Notes: a model not told the origin generated them from the sequence alone. Positions 36,373 to 46,567 are shown, counted from the stretch's first letter. The stretch: DNA of 64,000 nt from Pseudomonas nabeulensis (GCF_004682045.1 NZ_QUZT01000004.1:1-64000); one strand, 5' to 3'. Made by a program: numbers and translations.

Positions 36373-37857
36373 TTATTCGTCCAAAAGCATGCAAACGGTT
36401 TTAGTTTCGGTATACGCCAGCAAACCTTCTTCCGAAACTTCCCTACCCCAGCCAGACTGTTTGAACCCACCAAATGGGAGTGCAGGATCCAAAATGCCGT
36501 GGCAATTGATCCATACCGACCCAGCCTCAAGCCGGTGCGCCAACTTGTGAGCCTTCTTGATATCGCGGGTCCAGATATTGGCAGCCAGTCCGTATTGAGA
36601 GTCGTTAGCCATGCGGGTGACCTCTTCAACGTCCTTGAACTTCATGACGCTAACGACCGGGCCGAAGATTTCTTCGCTGACGATTTTCATCGACGGAGTG
36701 GCATCAGCGAATACGGTCGGTTCAACGAAGTAGCCCTTGTCGCCAATACGCTTACCGCCACACACCAATCGAGCGCCCTGCGCCACACCAGACTCGATGT
36801 AGCCCAACACACGATCTTGCTGTTTGGCCGAAACCAGTGGGCCGAGCATGGTTTGTGGGTCCAGACCGTTGCCCACAGTGAACTGCTGCGCAGCGGCCGC
36901 CACCGCCTCCACCACTTGGTCGTAGACGTTTTCCTGTACGAACAGACGGGTAGCGGCAAAGCAAATCTGCCCAGAATTGAAGAACACCGCTAACGCGGCC
37001 CCCAATCCCACTTGATCAAGGTCAGCATCATCAAACACGATGCTTGGCGACTTTCCACCCAACTCAAGGGTGACGCGCTTGAGATTGCCCAGCGAGTACT
37101 CGACAATTTTCTTACCGACTGCCGTAGAACCGGTGAAGGTAATTTTATTGACGTCCGGGTGCTGAGCCAGTGCAGCACCGGCCTCATGACCGTGACCGTT
37201 GATAACGTTCAACACTCCCTCCGGCAGGCCCGCCTCCAAGCACAACTCAACTAAGCGCAGCGTACTCAGCGGCGTCAGCTCGGTGGGCTTTATAACCATC
37301 GTACACCCAGCGGCTAGCGCCGACGCGATCTTCCACGCCCCCAGCGCCAACGGGTAGTTCCACGGGGTGATGGCGCCGACAACACCAACAGCTTCACGGC
37401 GGGTATAGGCGTGGTACTCCTTTCCATCAAAAGACACCGGTAACGTCTTCCCAGCAATCTTGCTGCACCAGCCCCCCATATAGCGGAACACTTCAATCGC
37501 CGCTGGCAGATCCAGTATCTTGGCAAAACTCACGGCCTTACCGGTATCGAGAGCCTCAAGGAACGCCAGTTCATCAGCATGCTCTTCGAGCTTGCGCGCG
37601 ATACTTTCCAACAAGCGACCGCGATCGGACGCCCGCATATTGCGCCAGGAACGAGCTTCGAAGGCGCGGCGTGCTTCCTTGACGGCCAAGTCTATGTCTG
37701 CCGCACCAGCACGCGGAACATGAGCAATGATTTCGCCAGTTGCCGGATTTTCGATAGCCAGCGTCTCGCCCGACAGTGAGTCGACCCAGTTACCACCGAT
37801 CAAGTTTTTTCGTTTATTCAGGTCGAGAATGTCTCTGACTCTTTGCTCATCATTCAT
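36373..37857 (-). CDS. cymC: Aldehyde dehydrogenase, p-cumic aldehyde dehydrogenase-like (CymC)
   Basis: A 494-aa NAD-dependent aldehyde dehydrogenase: TPWNYPLALGAWKIA, glutamate motif LELGGKSP, catalytic Cys in FNSGQICFAATRLFVQ, and PFGGFKQSGWGREVSEEGL near the C-terminus. Oxidises p-cumic aldehyde to p-cumate. It lies 58 bp upstream of the hydroxylase gene and 45 bp downstream of the cymB-like gene, preserving the cymB-cymC-cymAa order. ALDHs are promiscuous, so a terpene or aryl-acetaldehyde from the isomerase step is also possible as substrate. Confidence 0.9.
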   Translation of the reverse strand: MNDEQRVRDILDLNKRKNLIGGNWVDSLSGETLAIENPATGEIIAHVPRAGAADIDLAVKEARRAFEARSWRNMRASDRGRLLESIARKLEEHADELAFLEALDTGKAVSFAKILDLPAAIEVFRYMGGWCSKIAGKTLPVSFDGKEYHAYTRREAVGVVGAITPWNYPLALGAWKIASALAAGCTMVIKPTELTPLSTLRLVELCLEAGLPEGVLNVINGHGHEAGAALAQHPDVNKITFTGSTAVGKKIVEYSLGNLKRVTLELGGKSPSIVFDDADLDQVGLGAALAVFFNSGQICFAATRLFVQENVYDQVVEAVAAAAQQFTVGNGLDPQTMLGPLVSAKQQDRVLGYIESGVAQGARLVCGGKRIGDKGYFVEPTVFADATPSMKIVSEEIFGPVVSVMKFKDVEEVTRMANDSQYGLAANIWTRDIKKAHKLAHRLEAGSVWINCHGILDPALPFGGFKQSGWGREVSEEGLLAYTETKTVCMLLDE

Positions 37858-37902
37858 GGCATTTACTCTTGTAATTATTGTGTTCGTCCGAGCAACTTAA
37901 CA

Positions 37903-38658
37903 TCAAAGACTCATGAATATTCCGCCATCAACGATGATGTTCTGCCCGTTGACGGTGGCTGACTCATCACTGGCCAGCCACAAGGCTGTACCGGCAATAT
38001 CTTCGGGAGTTTGCGAGCGCTCGACAGTACGCATTTGCGCAGAAACCGCCTCGAATTGTTCGTGTTGCCCGCTGTTAGCAACAGCATTCTGCGAATGGAT
38101 ATAACCAGGAGAAATGGAGTTGACGTTAATTCCGGACTTAGTCGCCGCGAACTCGCGTGCCATGGAGCGCGTCATCGCAGAGACCGCCCCCTTACTTGCC
38201 ACGTAATGCAACATGAAGGGAACACCCATATGTGCAATTACCGACGCGATATTAATGATGCGGCCACCACCACCCTCACGCATGTACGGAGCAACAGCAC
38301 TGGCACACAGCCATGGCCCCATAACATTGACTGCCATCATCTTCTGCCAGTCAGCAACCTGCAAATTCTCCATTGGGGTGTAGTTAACACCCGTGAAAAT
38401 TCCGGCGTTATTGACCAGGATATCAATCTTGCCGAAGCGCTCGACAGCGGCTGCAGCCATGGCTTTGGTACTTTCCGGGTCCGCGACATCGGCCACTACG
38501 CCAAATGCACGTTCACCCATCTCGCTGGCGGCTTCATCCGCCCCCTTGATATCAGCAATAACAACGCTGGCACCTTCACGGTAATAAAATTCAGCAATCG
38601 CGCGTCCAATACCAGTAGCGGCACCTGTTACAATAGCAACTTTATTTTCAAGTCTCAT
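37903..38658 (-). CDS. cymB: SDR alcohol dehydrogenase, p-cumic alcohol dehydrogenase-like (CymB)
   Basis: A 251-aa classical SDR: VTGAATGIGRAIAEFY with Asp in VVIADIKG (NAD preference), VNNAG, NIASVIAHMG with the catalytic Ser, YVASKGA and C-terminal VDGG. Oxidises p-cumic alcohol to the aldehyde. I chose ATG 38658 (MRLENKVAIVTG), with GAGAG upstream; the frame is open to 38706. In the F1 operon cymB is the first gene; here cymE precedes it by about 100 bp. Confidence 0.9.
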   Translation of the reverse strand: MRLENKVAIVTGAATGIGRAIAEFYYREGASVVIADIKGADEAASEMGERAFGVVADVADPESTKAMAAAAVERFGKIDILVNNAGIFTGVNYTPMENLQVADWQKMMAVNVMGPWLCASAVAPYMREGGGGRIINIASVIAHMGVPFMLHYVASKGAVSAMTRSMAREFAATKSGINVNSISPGYIHSQNAVANSGQHEQFEAVSAQMRTVERSQTPEDIAGTALWLASDESATVNGQNIIVDGGIFMSL

Positions 38659-38762
38659 TATTTTTACTCTCGACTTTAACTGATGAAAATATACCTTCTC
38701 CGCCAAATTTCCCGGGAGGGTACCGACTGATCTTTATAAGTTCTAAACCACCTCTAGAAAAG

Positions 38763-40715
38763 CTAGGTGCCCCTCAAAACTCTTTTGATATCTTCTAACG
38801 CCACAGGATTATCCAGCGTGGAAAGATCACCGGGATCTTCGCCGTGCGCTAGCGCTTTGAGCAGGCGACGTAGTAACTTCCCAGAGCGGGTTTTTGGCAA
38901 CGCTTCTACGATATAAGCCTTGGCTGGGCGTGATATTGCACCCAACTTTTTTTCTACTACCTGGATCACACTCGTTGATATATCTAGCCGCGCTCCAGCA
39001 TCCAAGGTATGTTCGCGCAACGTGACGAAAACAGCCGGAACTTGTCCTTTGACGGGGTCTGCAAGACCAATTACCGCAACTTCAGCAATACAGCGGAGTG
39101 ATGACACAACCTCTTCAATCTCTCGCGTCCCGATTCGATGGCCTGCCACGTTGATAACATCATCGGTTCGACCAAGGATAAAAGTGTAACCATCCTCGTC
39201 TCTGATCGCCCAATCCAACGAGCTGTACAACAACTCGTCAAAGTGGCTGTAATAACTATCCACCATGCGCTGATCATCACGCCAAATGGTAGTCAGACAG
39301 CCAGGCGGCAGTGGTGGCACAAACACCAGAATACCTTTCTGATTCGGCGTAACATCCACACCAGTAACGCTGTCGATGACTCTGGTCTTATAGCCAAAAT
39401 TTGGCAGACCTGGCGAGCCAAACTTGATCGGCTTCATTTCGATGCCTGGCAACATTGTCAGCGCCGGCCAACCGGTTTCGGTTTGCCAGTAGTTATCGAT
39501 TACCGGCTTGTCGAGGATTTCGCTGATCCAGTGCGCTGTTGGTTCGTCCAGAGGCTCACCAGCAAGAAATAGATACTTCAGCTCGCTCAGATCATGACGC
39601 TCGATAAACTCCGGCGAGTGTTTCTTCAAGACGCGAATAGCGGTCGGCGAGGAAAAGATCGTGCGCACTTTGTACTGCGCGCATATGCTCCACCACACAC
39701 CGGCATCCGGATGGATCGGTAGACCTTCGTACAATAAAGAAGTAGCACCCACCAGCAGCGGGCCATAGACATTGTAAGAGTGGCCGACCGCCCAACCCAC
39801 GTCAGAGGTTGAGAACATGACCTGGCCTGGGTGCACGTCGAAGACTGTCGGCATGGACAGTGCCAAGGCTACCGCATAGCCTCCAACATCACGCTGGATA
39901 CCCTTGGGCTTACCGGTGGTTCCCGAGGTATACAGCAGGTAACTCGGCTCATTCGACTCCAACCACTCCACTGGTACCAGGGTGTCACCAACTTCAGCCT
40001 TCAGAGTTGCGTAATCCTCATCACGACCGGCTACCCAGCTAAGGTTCTGATCCAATCCGCGAGAAACGATCAACACCTTCGACGGCAGCTTACTGACCTG
40101 CGCCAAAGCCGCATCAACCAGTGGCTTGTAGGGAATGATCTTGCCGCCGCGGATCCCCGCGTCTGCAGCAATGACCAGACTGGGCTCAGCATCATCAATG
40201 CGCACTGCCAGGCTATGCGCGGCAAACCCACCAAATACAACCGAATGGATAGCTCCGATGCGGGCACAGGCAAGCATCGCAAACACTGCTTCGGCCATGT
40301 TGGGCATGTATATAACTACGCGATCGCCACGACCTACGCCTAGCTTTTTTAGCACGGCGGAAAATGCGTTTACTTCGATGTACAACTGCTGATACGTGAA
40401 CTCACGAGTGACGCCGGTTTCGCTGGAGATAGCAACAAGCGCCAGCTGGTCTGCGCGACTCGCCAGGTGCCGATCAACTGCGTTGTAACAAAGATTAGTT
40501 TCTCCGCCTACAAACCAGCGTCGGAATGGCGGTTGTGAGTCGAGAATAATCTCGGGAGTTTTGCGCCAGTGGATGCGTTGAGATTGCTCTTCCCAGAAAG
40601 CTTCAGGGCTATCAACAGAGCGGCGATACAGCTCCTCGTAAGCACCTGTTGCCAACGAAGAACCCTCAAGCAGACCATCTTGCGTGGTCGCGGTGGCATG
40701 GATAGGAGCACTCAT
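38763..40715 (-). CDS. cymE: Acyl-CoA synthetase, PrpE/acetyl-CoA-synthetase type (CymE-like)
   Basis: A 650-aa acyl-CoA ligase with ACS N-terminal domain (YEELYRRSVDSPEAFWEEQS, FVGGETNLCYNAVDRHL), AMP-binding P-loop YTSGTTGKPKGIQRD and the C-terminal lysine motif PKTRSGKLLRR. The overall pattern is closer to propionyl-CoA synthetase PrpE than to acetate Acs. In F1 the role of CymE was unknown; since cumate breakdown releases isobutyrate, isobutyryl-CoA formation is a good candidate, supported by the isobutyryl-CoA genes at 53-58 kb. ATG 40715 lies about 80 bp after a cumate operator, so here it is the first gene of the cym operon. Confidence 0.9.
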   Translation of the reverse strand: MSAPIHATATTQDGLLEGSSLATGAYEELYRRSVDSPEAFWEEQSQRIHWRKTPEIILDSQPPFRRWFVGGETNLCYNAVDRHLASRADQLALVAISSETGVTREFTYQQLYIEVNAFSAVLKKLGVGRGDRVVIYMPNMAEAVFAMLACARIGAIHSVVFGGFAAHSLAVRIDDAEPSLVIAADAGIRGGKIIPYKPLVDAALAQVSKLPSKVLIVSRGLDQNLSWVAGRDEDYATLKAEVGDTLVPVEWLESNEPSYLLYTSGTTGKPKGIQRDVGGYAVALALSMPTVFDVHPGQVMFSTSDVGWAVGHSYNVYGPLLVGATSLLYEGLPIHPDAGVWWSICAQYKVRTIFSSPTAIRVLKKHSPEFIERHDLSELKYLFLAGEPLDEPTAHWISEILDKPVIDNYWQTETGWPALTMLPGIEMKPIKFGSPGLPNFGYKTRVIDSVTGVDVTPNQKGILVFVPPLPPGCLTTIWRDDQRMVDSYYSHFDELLYSSLDWAIRDEDGYTFILGRTDDVINVAGHRIGTREIEEVVSSLRCIAEVAVIGLADPVKGQVPAVFVTLREHTLDAGARLDISTSVIQVVEKKLGAISRPAKAYIVEALPKTRSGKLLRRLLKALAHGEDPGDLSTLDNPVALEDIKRVLRGT

Positions 40716-40796
40716 GGCTATGCACTCTCGGCTTGCTGCCCAGCTTGTCGCACTTCTCAATGCATGACATGGCGTGGCAGTTTTTTGTTTTTATAA

Positions 40797-40856
40797 ACAG
40801 ACCAATCTGTCTGTATCTTATGTGTCAAATATTGCCCTACGGCTGTGCAATGTCAA
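40797..40856 (-). promoter_or_regulatory. cym operon promoter with CymR-type cumate operator
   Basis: Minus strand: -35 TTGACA (40851-40856), 17-bp spacer, -10 AATATT (40828-40833), then the palindrome ACAGAC-CAATCT-GTCTGT as read on the plus strand at 40797-40814. This agrees with the cumate operator core ACAGAC-N6-GTCTGT as I remember it. The operator lies just after the -10, covering the start region, so a bound repressor would block transcription of cymE-B-C-Aa and beyond. Confidence 0.85.
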
Positions 40857-41006
40857 CAACATTTTTGGCCGTGGAGAATCTTTCGGAACTGAAGCCTATC
40901 GACGCTAAAATTCGCAGCTGTCTCAGTATTCACAGACAGCGACAGAAACATCTTGCCGTGACAATAGGGGCGCTCATGCCCACGCCCTTAAAGCCAACGA
41001 AAACAA

Positions 41007-42026
41007 TCAGTTATTGCTGCGCGCCAGGAGATCCAGCGCGACGTCGACGATCATGTCTTCCTGGCCACCGACCATGCGCCGCTTGCCGAGCTCCACAAGG
41101 ATATCGAGGGTCTTGAGGCCATATTTGGCAGCAGCGATTTCGGCGTGGCGCAGGAAGCTCGAGTAGACGCCGGCATACCCAAGTGCCAAGGTCTCGCGGT
41201 CGACCCGCACCGGACGGTCCTGCAGCGGACGGACGATGTCATCGGCGGCATCCATCAGCGTGTAAAGATCAGTGCCGTGGTTCCAGCCTAGGCGCTCGGC
41301 GGCCGCGATAAACACTTCCAGCGGCGCATTACCGGCCCCAGCTCCCATGCCCGCCAGGCTTGCATCGATGCGGTCGCAACCTTCCTCCACGGCTGTGATC
41401 GAGTTGGCCACGCCAAGGCTCAGGTTGTGATGAGCATGCATACCCGTCTCGGTTTCCGGATTGAGCACGGCCTTGAACGCACGGAAGCGGTCACGGATAT
41501 CCTGCATGTTCATCGCGCCACCGGAGTCGGCCATGTACACGCACGTCGCGCCGTAGCTTTCCATCAGTTTGGCCTGAGCAGCCAACTGCTCAGCCGGGAT
41601 CATGTGGCTCATCATCAGGAAGCCGACGGTGTCCATGCCCAGCTCGCGTGCGTATTCGATGTGCTGTTTCGAGACATCGGCTTCGGTGCAGTGGGTGGCG
41701 ATGCGCACCACTCTAGCACCAGCGTTGTACGCGGCTTTTAGGTCATGCACCGTGCCGATGCCCGGCAACAGCAAGGTTGTGATTTTGGCGTGGCTGATGA
41801 CATCGGCGGCCGCTTCGATCCATTCCAGATCGGTGTGGGAAGCAAAACCGTAGTTAAAGCTTGAGCCTTGCAGACCGTCGCCGTGGGCGACTTCGATACT
41901 GTCGACCTTGGCCTTGTCCAGTGCGCGGGCAATGTCCTGGACGTTCTGGATCGAGTACTGATGACGAACCGCATGGCTGCCGTCACGCAGGGTCACATCA
42001 GAAATATAAATCTTCTTGTCAGTCAT
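41007..42026 (-). CDS. cmtG: 4-Hydroxy-2-oxovalerate aldolase (CmtG)
   Basis: A 339-aa class II (metal-dependent) aldolase of the DmpG/HMG-CoA-lyase-like family: [36 protein letters not shown] and the metal motif [14 protein letters not shown]. Splits 4-hydroxy-2-oxovalerate into pyruvate and acetaldehyde; it forms a channelling complex with the acylating acetaldehyde dehydrogenase encoded just upstream. ATG 42026 has GGAGG 8 nt upstream and starts within 4 bp of the cmtH stop. Last gene of the cmt operon. Confidence 0.95.
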   Translation of the reverse strand: MTDKKIYISDVTLRDGSHAVRHQYSIQNVQDIARALDKAKVDSIEVAHGDGLQGSSFNYGFASHTDLEWIEAAADVISHAKITTLLLPGIGTVHDLKAAYNAGARVVRIATHCTEADVSKQHIEYARELGMDTVGFLMMSHMIPAEQLAAQAKLMESYGATCVYMADSGGAMNMQDIRDRFRAFKAVLNPETETGMHAHHNLSLGVANSITAVEEGCDRIDASLAGMGAGAGNAPLEVFIAAAERLGWNHGTDLYTLMDAADDIVRPLQDRPVRVDRETLALGYAGVYSSFLRHAEIAAAKYGLKTLDILVELGKRRMVGGQEDMIVDVALDLLARSNN

Positions 42027-42029
42027 CAC

Positions 42030-42980
42030 TCAGACCTCCGACGCGTTGAGGCGGGTTTCGGCAATACGCTCGGCACATGCCATGGCGGCGCTGGTCATGA
42101 TGTCCAAGTTACCGGCGTAAGCTGGCAGGTAATGCGCAGCACCCTCGACTTCCAGGAAGACCGAGGTTTTCAGACCAGAGCGCAGACCCAGGCCCGGCAC
42201 GTTTACCGGGGCATCGACTGGAATGACATCGAACTGCACCTTTTGCTTGAGGCGATAACCCGGTACGTAGCTTTGCACCACCTCAACCATCGACTGAATG
42301 GAACGCTCAATCGCTGCCTGATCGGCCATCTCGGATAGAATGAACACCGTGTCGCGCATGATCAACGGAGGGTCGGCCGGATTGAGAACGATAATGGCTT
42401 TGCCTTTCGTCGCCCCACCCAATTTCTCGATGGCATTGGAGGTGGTTTCAGTGAATTCGTCGATGTTGGCGCGAGTGCCCGGCCCAGCCGACTTGCTGGA
42501 GATCGACGCGACGATTTCTCCGTAATGCACCTTCGTCACCCGAGAAACGGCAGCAACGATAGGAATCGTAGCCTGACCGCCACAGGTCACCATGTTGATA
42601 TTTGGCGCATCCAACTCGTCATCAAGGTTAATCGCCGGTATGACATAGGGTCCAAGCGCCGCCGGCGTCAGGTCGATAACCTTGATGCCGTACTCCTGCA
42701 GCAGTTGGTTATGATGGGCATGGGCACCAGCCGAGGTAGCGTCGAAGACGATCTTGATCTCGGAGAACCCCGGCAGCGCCAGCAGACCCTCAATACCGCC
42801 AGAGGTTGTCGCAACGCCCATGCGCTCAGCACGCGCCAGACCATCGGACGTAGGGTCAATACCAACCATCGCGCCCATTTTGATGTGCTGACCATGGCGT
42901 AGAACCTTGATCATAAGGTCGGTGCCGATATTGCCCGAGCCAATAATCGCCACCGCAGTTTTCTTGTTCATCTTATTCAT
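42030..42980 (-). CDS. cmtH: Acetaldehyde dehydrogenase, acylating (CmtH)
   Basis: A 316-aa DmpF/MhpF family enzyme that turns acetaldehyde, NAD and CoA into acetyl-CoA. Motifs: [19 protein letters not shown], the catalytic Cys in [19 protein letters not shown] and [12 protein letters not shown] 42980 has AGGAG. Partner of CmtG in the final step; acetaldehyde is expected to pass through an internal tunnel. Confidence 0.95.
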   Translation of the reverse strand: MNKMNKKTAVAIIGSGNIGTDLMIKVLRHGQHIKMGAMVGIDPTSDGLARAERMGVATTSGGIEGLLALPGFSEIKIVFDATSAGAHAHHNQLLQEYGIKVIDLTPAALGPYVIPAINLDDELDAPNINMVTCGGQATIPIVAAVSRVTKVHYGEIVASISSKSAGPGTRANIDEFTETTSNAIEKLGGATKGKAIIVLNPADPPLIMRDTVFILSEMADQAAIERSIQSMVEVVQSYVPGYRLKQKVQFDVIPVDAPVNVPGLGLRSGLKTSVFLEVEGAAHYLPAYAGNLDIMTSAAMACAERIAETRLNASEV

Positions 42981-42985
42981 CGCAG

Positions 42986-43780
42986 CTACTCCTGGGAAAA
43001 GATGGCACGTACCGGGGTAAAGCCTTCGATACGAGCGGTATAAGTCGTACCAGGAACAACCGCAGCCATCGGGCCGAGCGCACCAGTTAGAACAATATCA
43101 CCGGCACGCAGTGGGGTGCCGGCACGCACCATCGTGTCGGCTAGCCAACACGCAGCATGAAGTGGGTTGCCGAGGCAGGCACTGCCCTGCCCTTCGGAGA
43201 CCAGAGTGTCGCCTGCATGCATCGCCATCTTCATGCCCACCAGGTCCAACTTCGACAGCTTCATCGGCTGAGTGCCCAGCACAAACAGACCCGAAGAGGC
43301 GTTATCCGCCACGGTATCAACCAGTCGGATATTCCAGCCTTCGATGCGGCTGGCCACGACCTCAATCGACGCCAAGGCATAGGCCGTCGCACCAATGATG
43401 TCAGCAACGCTGTGCTTCTCGTGGGTAAGATCACGCTCTAGCACCAGGGCCAGCTCCGCCTCAACCTTAGGTTGCAACAGACGCGAGGTCTGAATCTCCT
43501 CACCATCGCAAATACTCATGCTGTCCAGCAGAGTGCCGAAGTCCGGGCTGTCAACTCCGAGTTGGCGCTGCACCGCGAGCGAGGTCAGACCAATCTTGCG
43601 TCCGACCACCCGACGCCCCTCCGCCAGATGTCGTTCAATGTTGATGCGCTGTACGGCATATGCCGCGTCAATCAGTGCCCGCGGATCCTGTTCGGTAAAA
43701 AACTCGCGCACAGGCGTACATGCCTGGCGCGTTTGCTCCGCCCGCCAGAGCTGGTCGGCGATCGTTTGTTTGTCAGTCAT
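42986..43780 (-). CDS. cmtF: 2-Hydroxypenta-2,4-dienoate hydratase (CmtF)
   Basis: A 264-aa member of the MhpD/DmpE/XylJ hydratase-decarboxylase family: [44 protein letters not shown] and [15 protein letters not shown]. Adds water to 2-hydroxypenta-2,4-dienoate to give 4-hydroxy-2-oxovalerate. ATG 43780 has GAGGTG upstream; the frame also starts at GTG 43792, overlapping cmtE. Metal-binding Glu residues occur in EAELAL, as expected. Confidence 0.94.
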   Translation of the reverse strand: MTDKQTIADQLWRAEQTRQACTPVREFFTEQDPRALIDAAYAVQRINIERHLAEGRRVVGRKIGLTSLAVQRQLGVDSPDFGTLLDSMSICDGEEIQTSRLLQPKVEAELALVLERDLTHEKHSVADIIGATAYALASIEVVASRIEGWNIRLVDTVADNASSGLFVLGTQPMKLSKLDLVGMKMAMHAGDTLVSEGQGSACLGNPLHAACWLADTMVRAGTPLRAGDIVLTGALGPMAAVVPGTTYTARIEGFTPVRAIFSQE

Positions 43781-43788
43781 GTCACACC

Positions 43789-44655
43789 TCACGCCACGCT
43801 ACCGTCAGTGAAGAATTTCGTGGCAACCGCGTTGAACTCCTCAGGCTGCTCGTACTGCGGCCAATGCGCAGCTAGCCCCTTCATGACATACAACAGGCTA
43901 CCTTCGACACGAGCATGGGCGGCCTTGACCGTTTCCATGTCGTGGATAGGGTTGTCTTCGGTCCAAAGGAACAACGTACCTTGCGGCAGTTTTTCGAGCG
44001 GGATGAGGTAGTCATCGTGATGAGCCAGGATCTCGTTCAAACGTGGAAGCACCGAACGACTGGTTGGCTGCAGGTAAATCCCCAGACGCAGGTTGATTAA
44101 TTCGTCGTTGACCATGTGATGGTTGTCAGGGTGCATCAGCCAGTGCAGGCGCGCCTGAACCGACTCATAGCTCGGTACGTTATCGATGTTGCGCTTGTTC
44201 AACTCGATAAAGTGCTTGAGATCCTGTCGTCCTTTCTCAGTCACAATCGGCAGACCACCCGCCGTATTAAGCATCAAGCGATCAACCCGTTCTGGCCACC
44301 GCACCGCAAACAGTGCAGATACCCAGCCTCCAAGGGATTCACCCGATAGATGTGCTTTGGCGATCCCCATGGCATCCATCAGCTCACCCAACTGCTCAGC
44401 CAACATCATCGGCGTGTATTCGCAGTCAGGCTTACTCGACAAACCATGTCCTACAAAATCAAACGCAATTACGTGGAAATGCTTGGACAGAGGAATAAGG
44501 TTCTTGGCATAGGCTTCAAAATGACCATTAATTCCATGTTGAAATATAATGGCGCGCTCATTATGAGCGCCCGCTTCCGCCACTCGAATAGTTCCAAAGT
44601 TTCGGGTTTTTACATATCGAATTTCAACACCTAAAAAATCTAACCACAAACTCAT
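43789..44655 (-). CDS. cmtE: Meta-cleavage product hydrolase, HOMODA hydrolase-like (CmtE)
   Basis: A 288-aa C-C bond hydrolase of the alpha/beta fold: [17 protein letters not shown] (oxyanion), [11 protein letters not shown], nucleophile Ser in [15 protein letters not shown], acid near WTEDNPIHD and catalytic His in [16 protein letters not shown]. Cleaves 2-hydroxy-6-oxo-7-methylocta-2,4-dienoate to isobutyrate and 2-hydroxypenta-2,4-dienoate. ATG 44655 has AAGGAG 6 nt upstream. Located right after the regulator gene, in the F1 order E-F-H-G. Confidence 0.92.
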   Translation of the reverse strand: MSLWLDFLGVEIRYVKTRNFGTIRVAEAGAHNERAIIFQHGINGHFEAYAKNLIPLSKHFHVIAFDFVGHGLSSKPDCEYTPMMLAEQLGELMDAMGIAKAHLSGESLGGWVSALFAVRWPERVDRLMLNTAGGLPIVTEKGRQDLKHFIELNKRNIDNVPSYESVQARLHWLMHPDNHHMVNDELINLRLGIYLQPTSRSVLPRLNEILAHHDDYLIPLEKLPQGTLFLWTEDNPIHDMETVKAAHARVEGSLLYVMKGLAAHWPQYEQPEEFNAVATKFFTDGSVA

Positions 44656-44756
44656 AATCAACTCCTTATATTTATATTTCTTAAATTAAGAACGAGCGAG
44701 CACCCCACAGCCATGTGGTTCCAACCTCCCGCATTAAACTCTTTTGTTATTTCAGA

Positions 44757-45392
44757 CTATTGTACAGCTGATGCAATCTGCTGATGGGCAATAGTTCTCC
44801 ACTCGGATATCACTTGTGCATTATGCTCAGGATCTACCTGGATCATGGCACGCATCGCAAGCCCACGATAAATTGCATAACTCATCCAGACGATATTTTT
44901 GGCCCGCTCCGGATCAACACCAAACTTAATTAGTACTCCAATCCAACCCTGCTCAAGGGGAAGGCGATGAATTCGCGACAGCTCTTGTACGGTCTTCCGA
45001 AGTTCAGGATCTGCATCCCCCATATTCAGTAAGTCCAGGGCAATCGCAAAATTGGGCCCCATAAAAAACCCCTCGGCCTCTTCAAAGAGCAGGTCCAGTG
45101 GGTCGTCGCCTGGGCGGAGCATTTGTATGCGACTCATACTGGAAGCAGTTGAGTCTGCATACACCCGTTCAAGCACAGCCAACAGCAAACTGCTCTTAGT
45201 CGGAAAATGATGGGTTTGCGCGCCCCTGGACACTTGCGCCGCATCGGCAACATCGCTCACGCGAAAGCTTGCATACCCTCTGCAAAGGAGCAACTCTACT
45301 GCAGCATTCAGGATTTTTTCCCGAGTTGCGTCTCTACGCTCAGCTTGGGTACGTCGCGTAATCTTTGTCGGTACGGTGGAAGTCGAATGCAT
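44757..45392 (-). CDS. cymR: TetR-family repressor, CymR-like (at the cmtI position)
   Basis: A 211-aa TetR protein strongly resembling the p-cumate-responsive repressor CymR: RRTQAERRDATREKILNAAV, then helix-turn-helix VADAAQVSRGAQTHHFPTKS, where CymR has VSRGAQSHHFPTK, and a C-terminal domain with DLLNMGDADPELRKTVQE. It should bind the two ACAGAC-N6-GTCTGT operators and release on p-cumate. I chose ATG 45392; the frame opens at 45455. Unlike F1, where cymR lies upstream of cym, this gene sits inside the cmt operon between cmtD and cmtE, the slot of F1 cmtI, giving probable autoregulation. Confidence 0.88.
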   Translation of the reverse strand: MHSTSTVPTKITRRTQAERRDATREKILNAAVELLLCRGYASFRVSDVADAAQVSRGAQTHHFPTKSSLLLAVLERVYADSTASSMSRIQMLRPGDDPLDLLFEEAEGFFMGPNFAIALDLLNMGDADPELRKTVQELSRIHRLPLEQGWIGVLIKFGVDPERAKNIVWMSYAIYRGLAMRAMIQVDPEHNAQVISEWRTIAHQQIASAVQ

Positions 45393-45470
45393 GGCAAATA
45401 GCTCTTTAACAGAAAACTGTTGATTATGGTCGAGTCTCACACAAACACGAAGCACATCGACCAGTTCTGC

Positions 45471-46181
45471 TTAGTCTGTCTGAACAACCTGCCGCCAATC
45501 CGTTGCAGGATCGGCTTGCTCCTGATCGCCAAACGTCAGATGTGTCCATAGTCTCTCGAATACCTGGCCCGTGCTAACCTGCCTTGCCCGCACCTCGTCA
45601 GGCGAAAGCAGCCCGGCATTGACGTCCTGGATCATTGAGCGAAGAGTGCACTCGATGCGAGAAGCATCCTCCAAACACCAGGCAATTCCGACGGCAACAT
45701 CCAGTGTTGGTCCGACAGTGACCGCACCATTGGCTCGCATCACCAATGCATTGGCCTCACCCAATGTCTCAGCCAATTGCTTTGCCAAGCCATCATCACG
45801 TAGCAAACGCGGGTCATCCCAATAACGACAGTCCGCAGTGAAGGCTCCGACGCCATGCCTAGGGCTGGGTACCTGCCCAAGAGTGGATAGCGCCATGGTG
45901 TAGTGGGGCATAATCCTGCATATCCCACCCACCTCTGGGCGCCGCGCATAAACCTGCTGGTGGATGCGCACCTCTCCTAGTACACCAGGCGGCAACGGCT
46001 CATCGATTGAAACCACTGTTCCGGACTGCAGTCCGATGGACCCCATTGGCCGCGCCGCACAGACGAGAAAGTGCCTCTCATCAATCCGTGCACTGCAATG
46101 CCCCCACGCCTGAACCAAGCCATGTCTGGCCAGTGCTCTAGCAGCAACACGTACATATCGTTCAAGTGCTGCTTGGCTCAT
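45471..46181 (-). CDS. cmtD: HCOMODA decarboxylase, class II aldolase family (CmtD)
   Basis: A 236-aa aldolase-II/adducin-fold protein: GLVQAWGHCSARIDERHFLV, RIMPHYTMALSTLGQVPSP (metal-ligand region), MRANGAVTVGPTLDVAVGIA. In cumate degradation this protein removes the 3-carboxyl from 2-hydroxy-3-carboxy-6-oxo-7-methylocta-2,4-dienoate. ATG 46181 overlaps the TGA of cmtAd (ATGA), giving translational coupling; the frame is open to 46220. It has the expected place after cmtAd. Confidence 0.9.
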   Translation of the reverse strand: MSQAALERYVRVAARALARHGLVQAWGHCSARIDERHFLVCAARPMGSIGLQSGTVVSIDEPLPPGVLGEVRIHQQVYARRPEVGGICRIMPHYTMALSTLGQVPSPRHGVGAFTADCRYWDDPRLLRDDGLAKQLAETLGEANALVMRANGAVTVGPTLDVAVGIAWCLEDASRIECTLRSMIQDVNAGLLSPDEVRARQVSTGQVFERLWTHLTFGDQEQADPATDWRQVVQTD

Positions 46182-46567
46182 TTCAGTTCTCCAGCCAATG
46201 GACGAACGCCCGTCACCCACACATTGCCATCCCTTATCTCAACACCCCACGTACGCAGAGGATGTGTACATGGCATGGCACAAGCCTGTCCGGTGCGTAC
46301 ATCGAAACGACCGAAGTGCCAGGTACATTCGACTTCAGTCCCTTCCAGCATACCGTCTTCAGATAGAGACGCTTCGCCATGGGAGCAGGTGTCGTCAGTG
46401 ACATAGAACTCACCGTCGACGTTGTAAACCGCCAGTTTGTGCCCTGAGGGCAGCAGTGCCGAATAGATATCGCCGGGGGCTACATCGTCCGCGACACAGA
46501 CAGCGACCGGAAACTGATGTCCGGCCACATCATCAATGGCAACGACTTCGATAAGTTGAGCGCTCAT
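46178..46567 (-). CDS. cmtAd: Rieske ferredoxin of p-cumate dioxygenase (CmtAd)
   Basis: A 129-aa ferredoxin with one Rieske 2Fe-2S centre: Cys61, His63 (CSHGEASL) and Cys81, His84 (CTWHFGRFD). Carries electrons from reductase CmtAa to the oxygenase. It overlaps both neighbours by 4 bp (stop of cmtB upstream, start of cmtD downstream). It is slightly long for this class (about 105 aa typical), because of an N-terminal extension of about 25 residues. Confidence 0.93.
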   Translation of the reverse strand: MSAQLIEVVAIDDVAGHQFPVAVCVADDVAPGDIYSALLPSGHKLAVYNVDGEFYVTDDTCSHGEASLSEDGMLEGTEVECTWHFGRFDVRTGQACAMPCTHPLRTWGVEIRDGNVWVTGVRPLAGELK

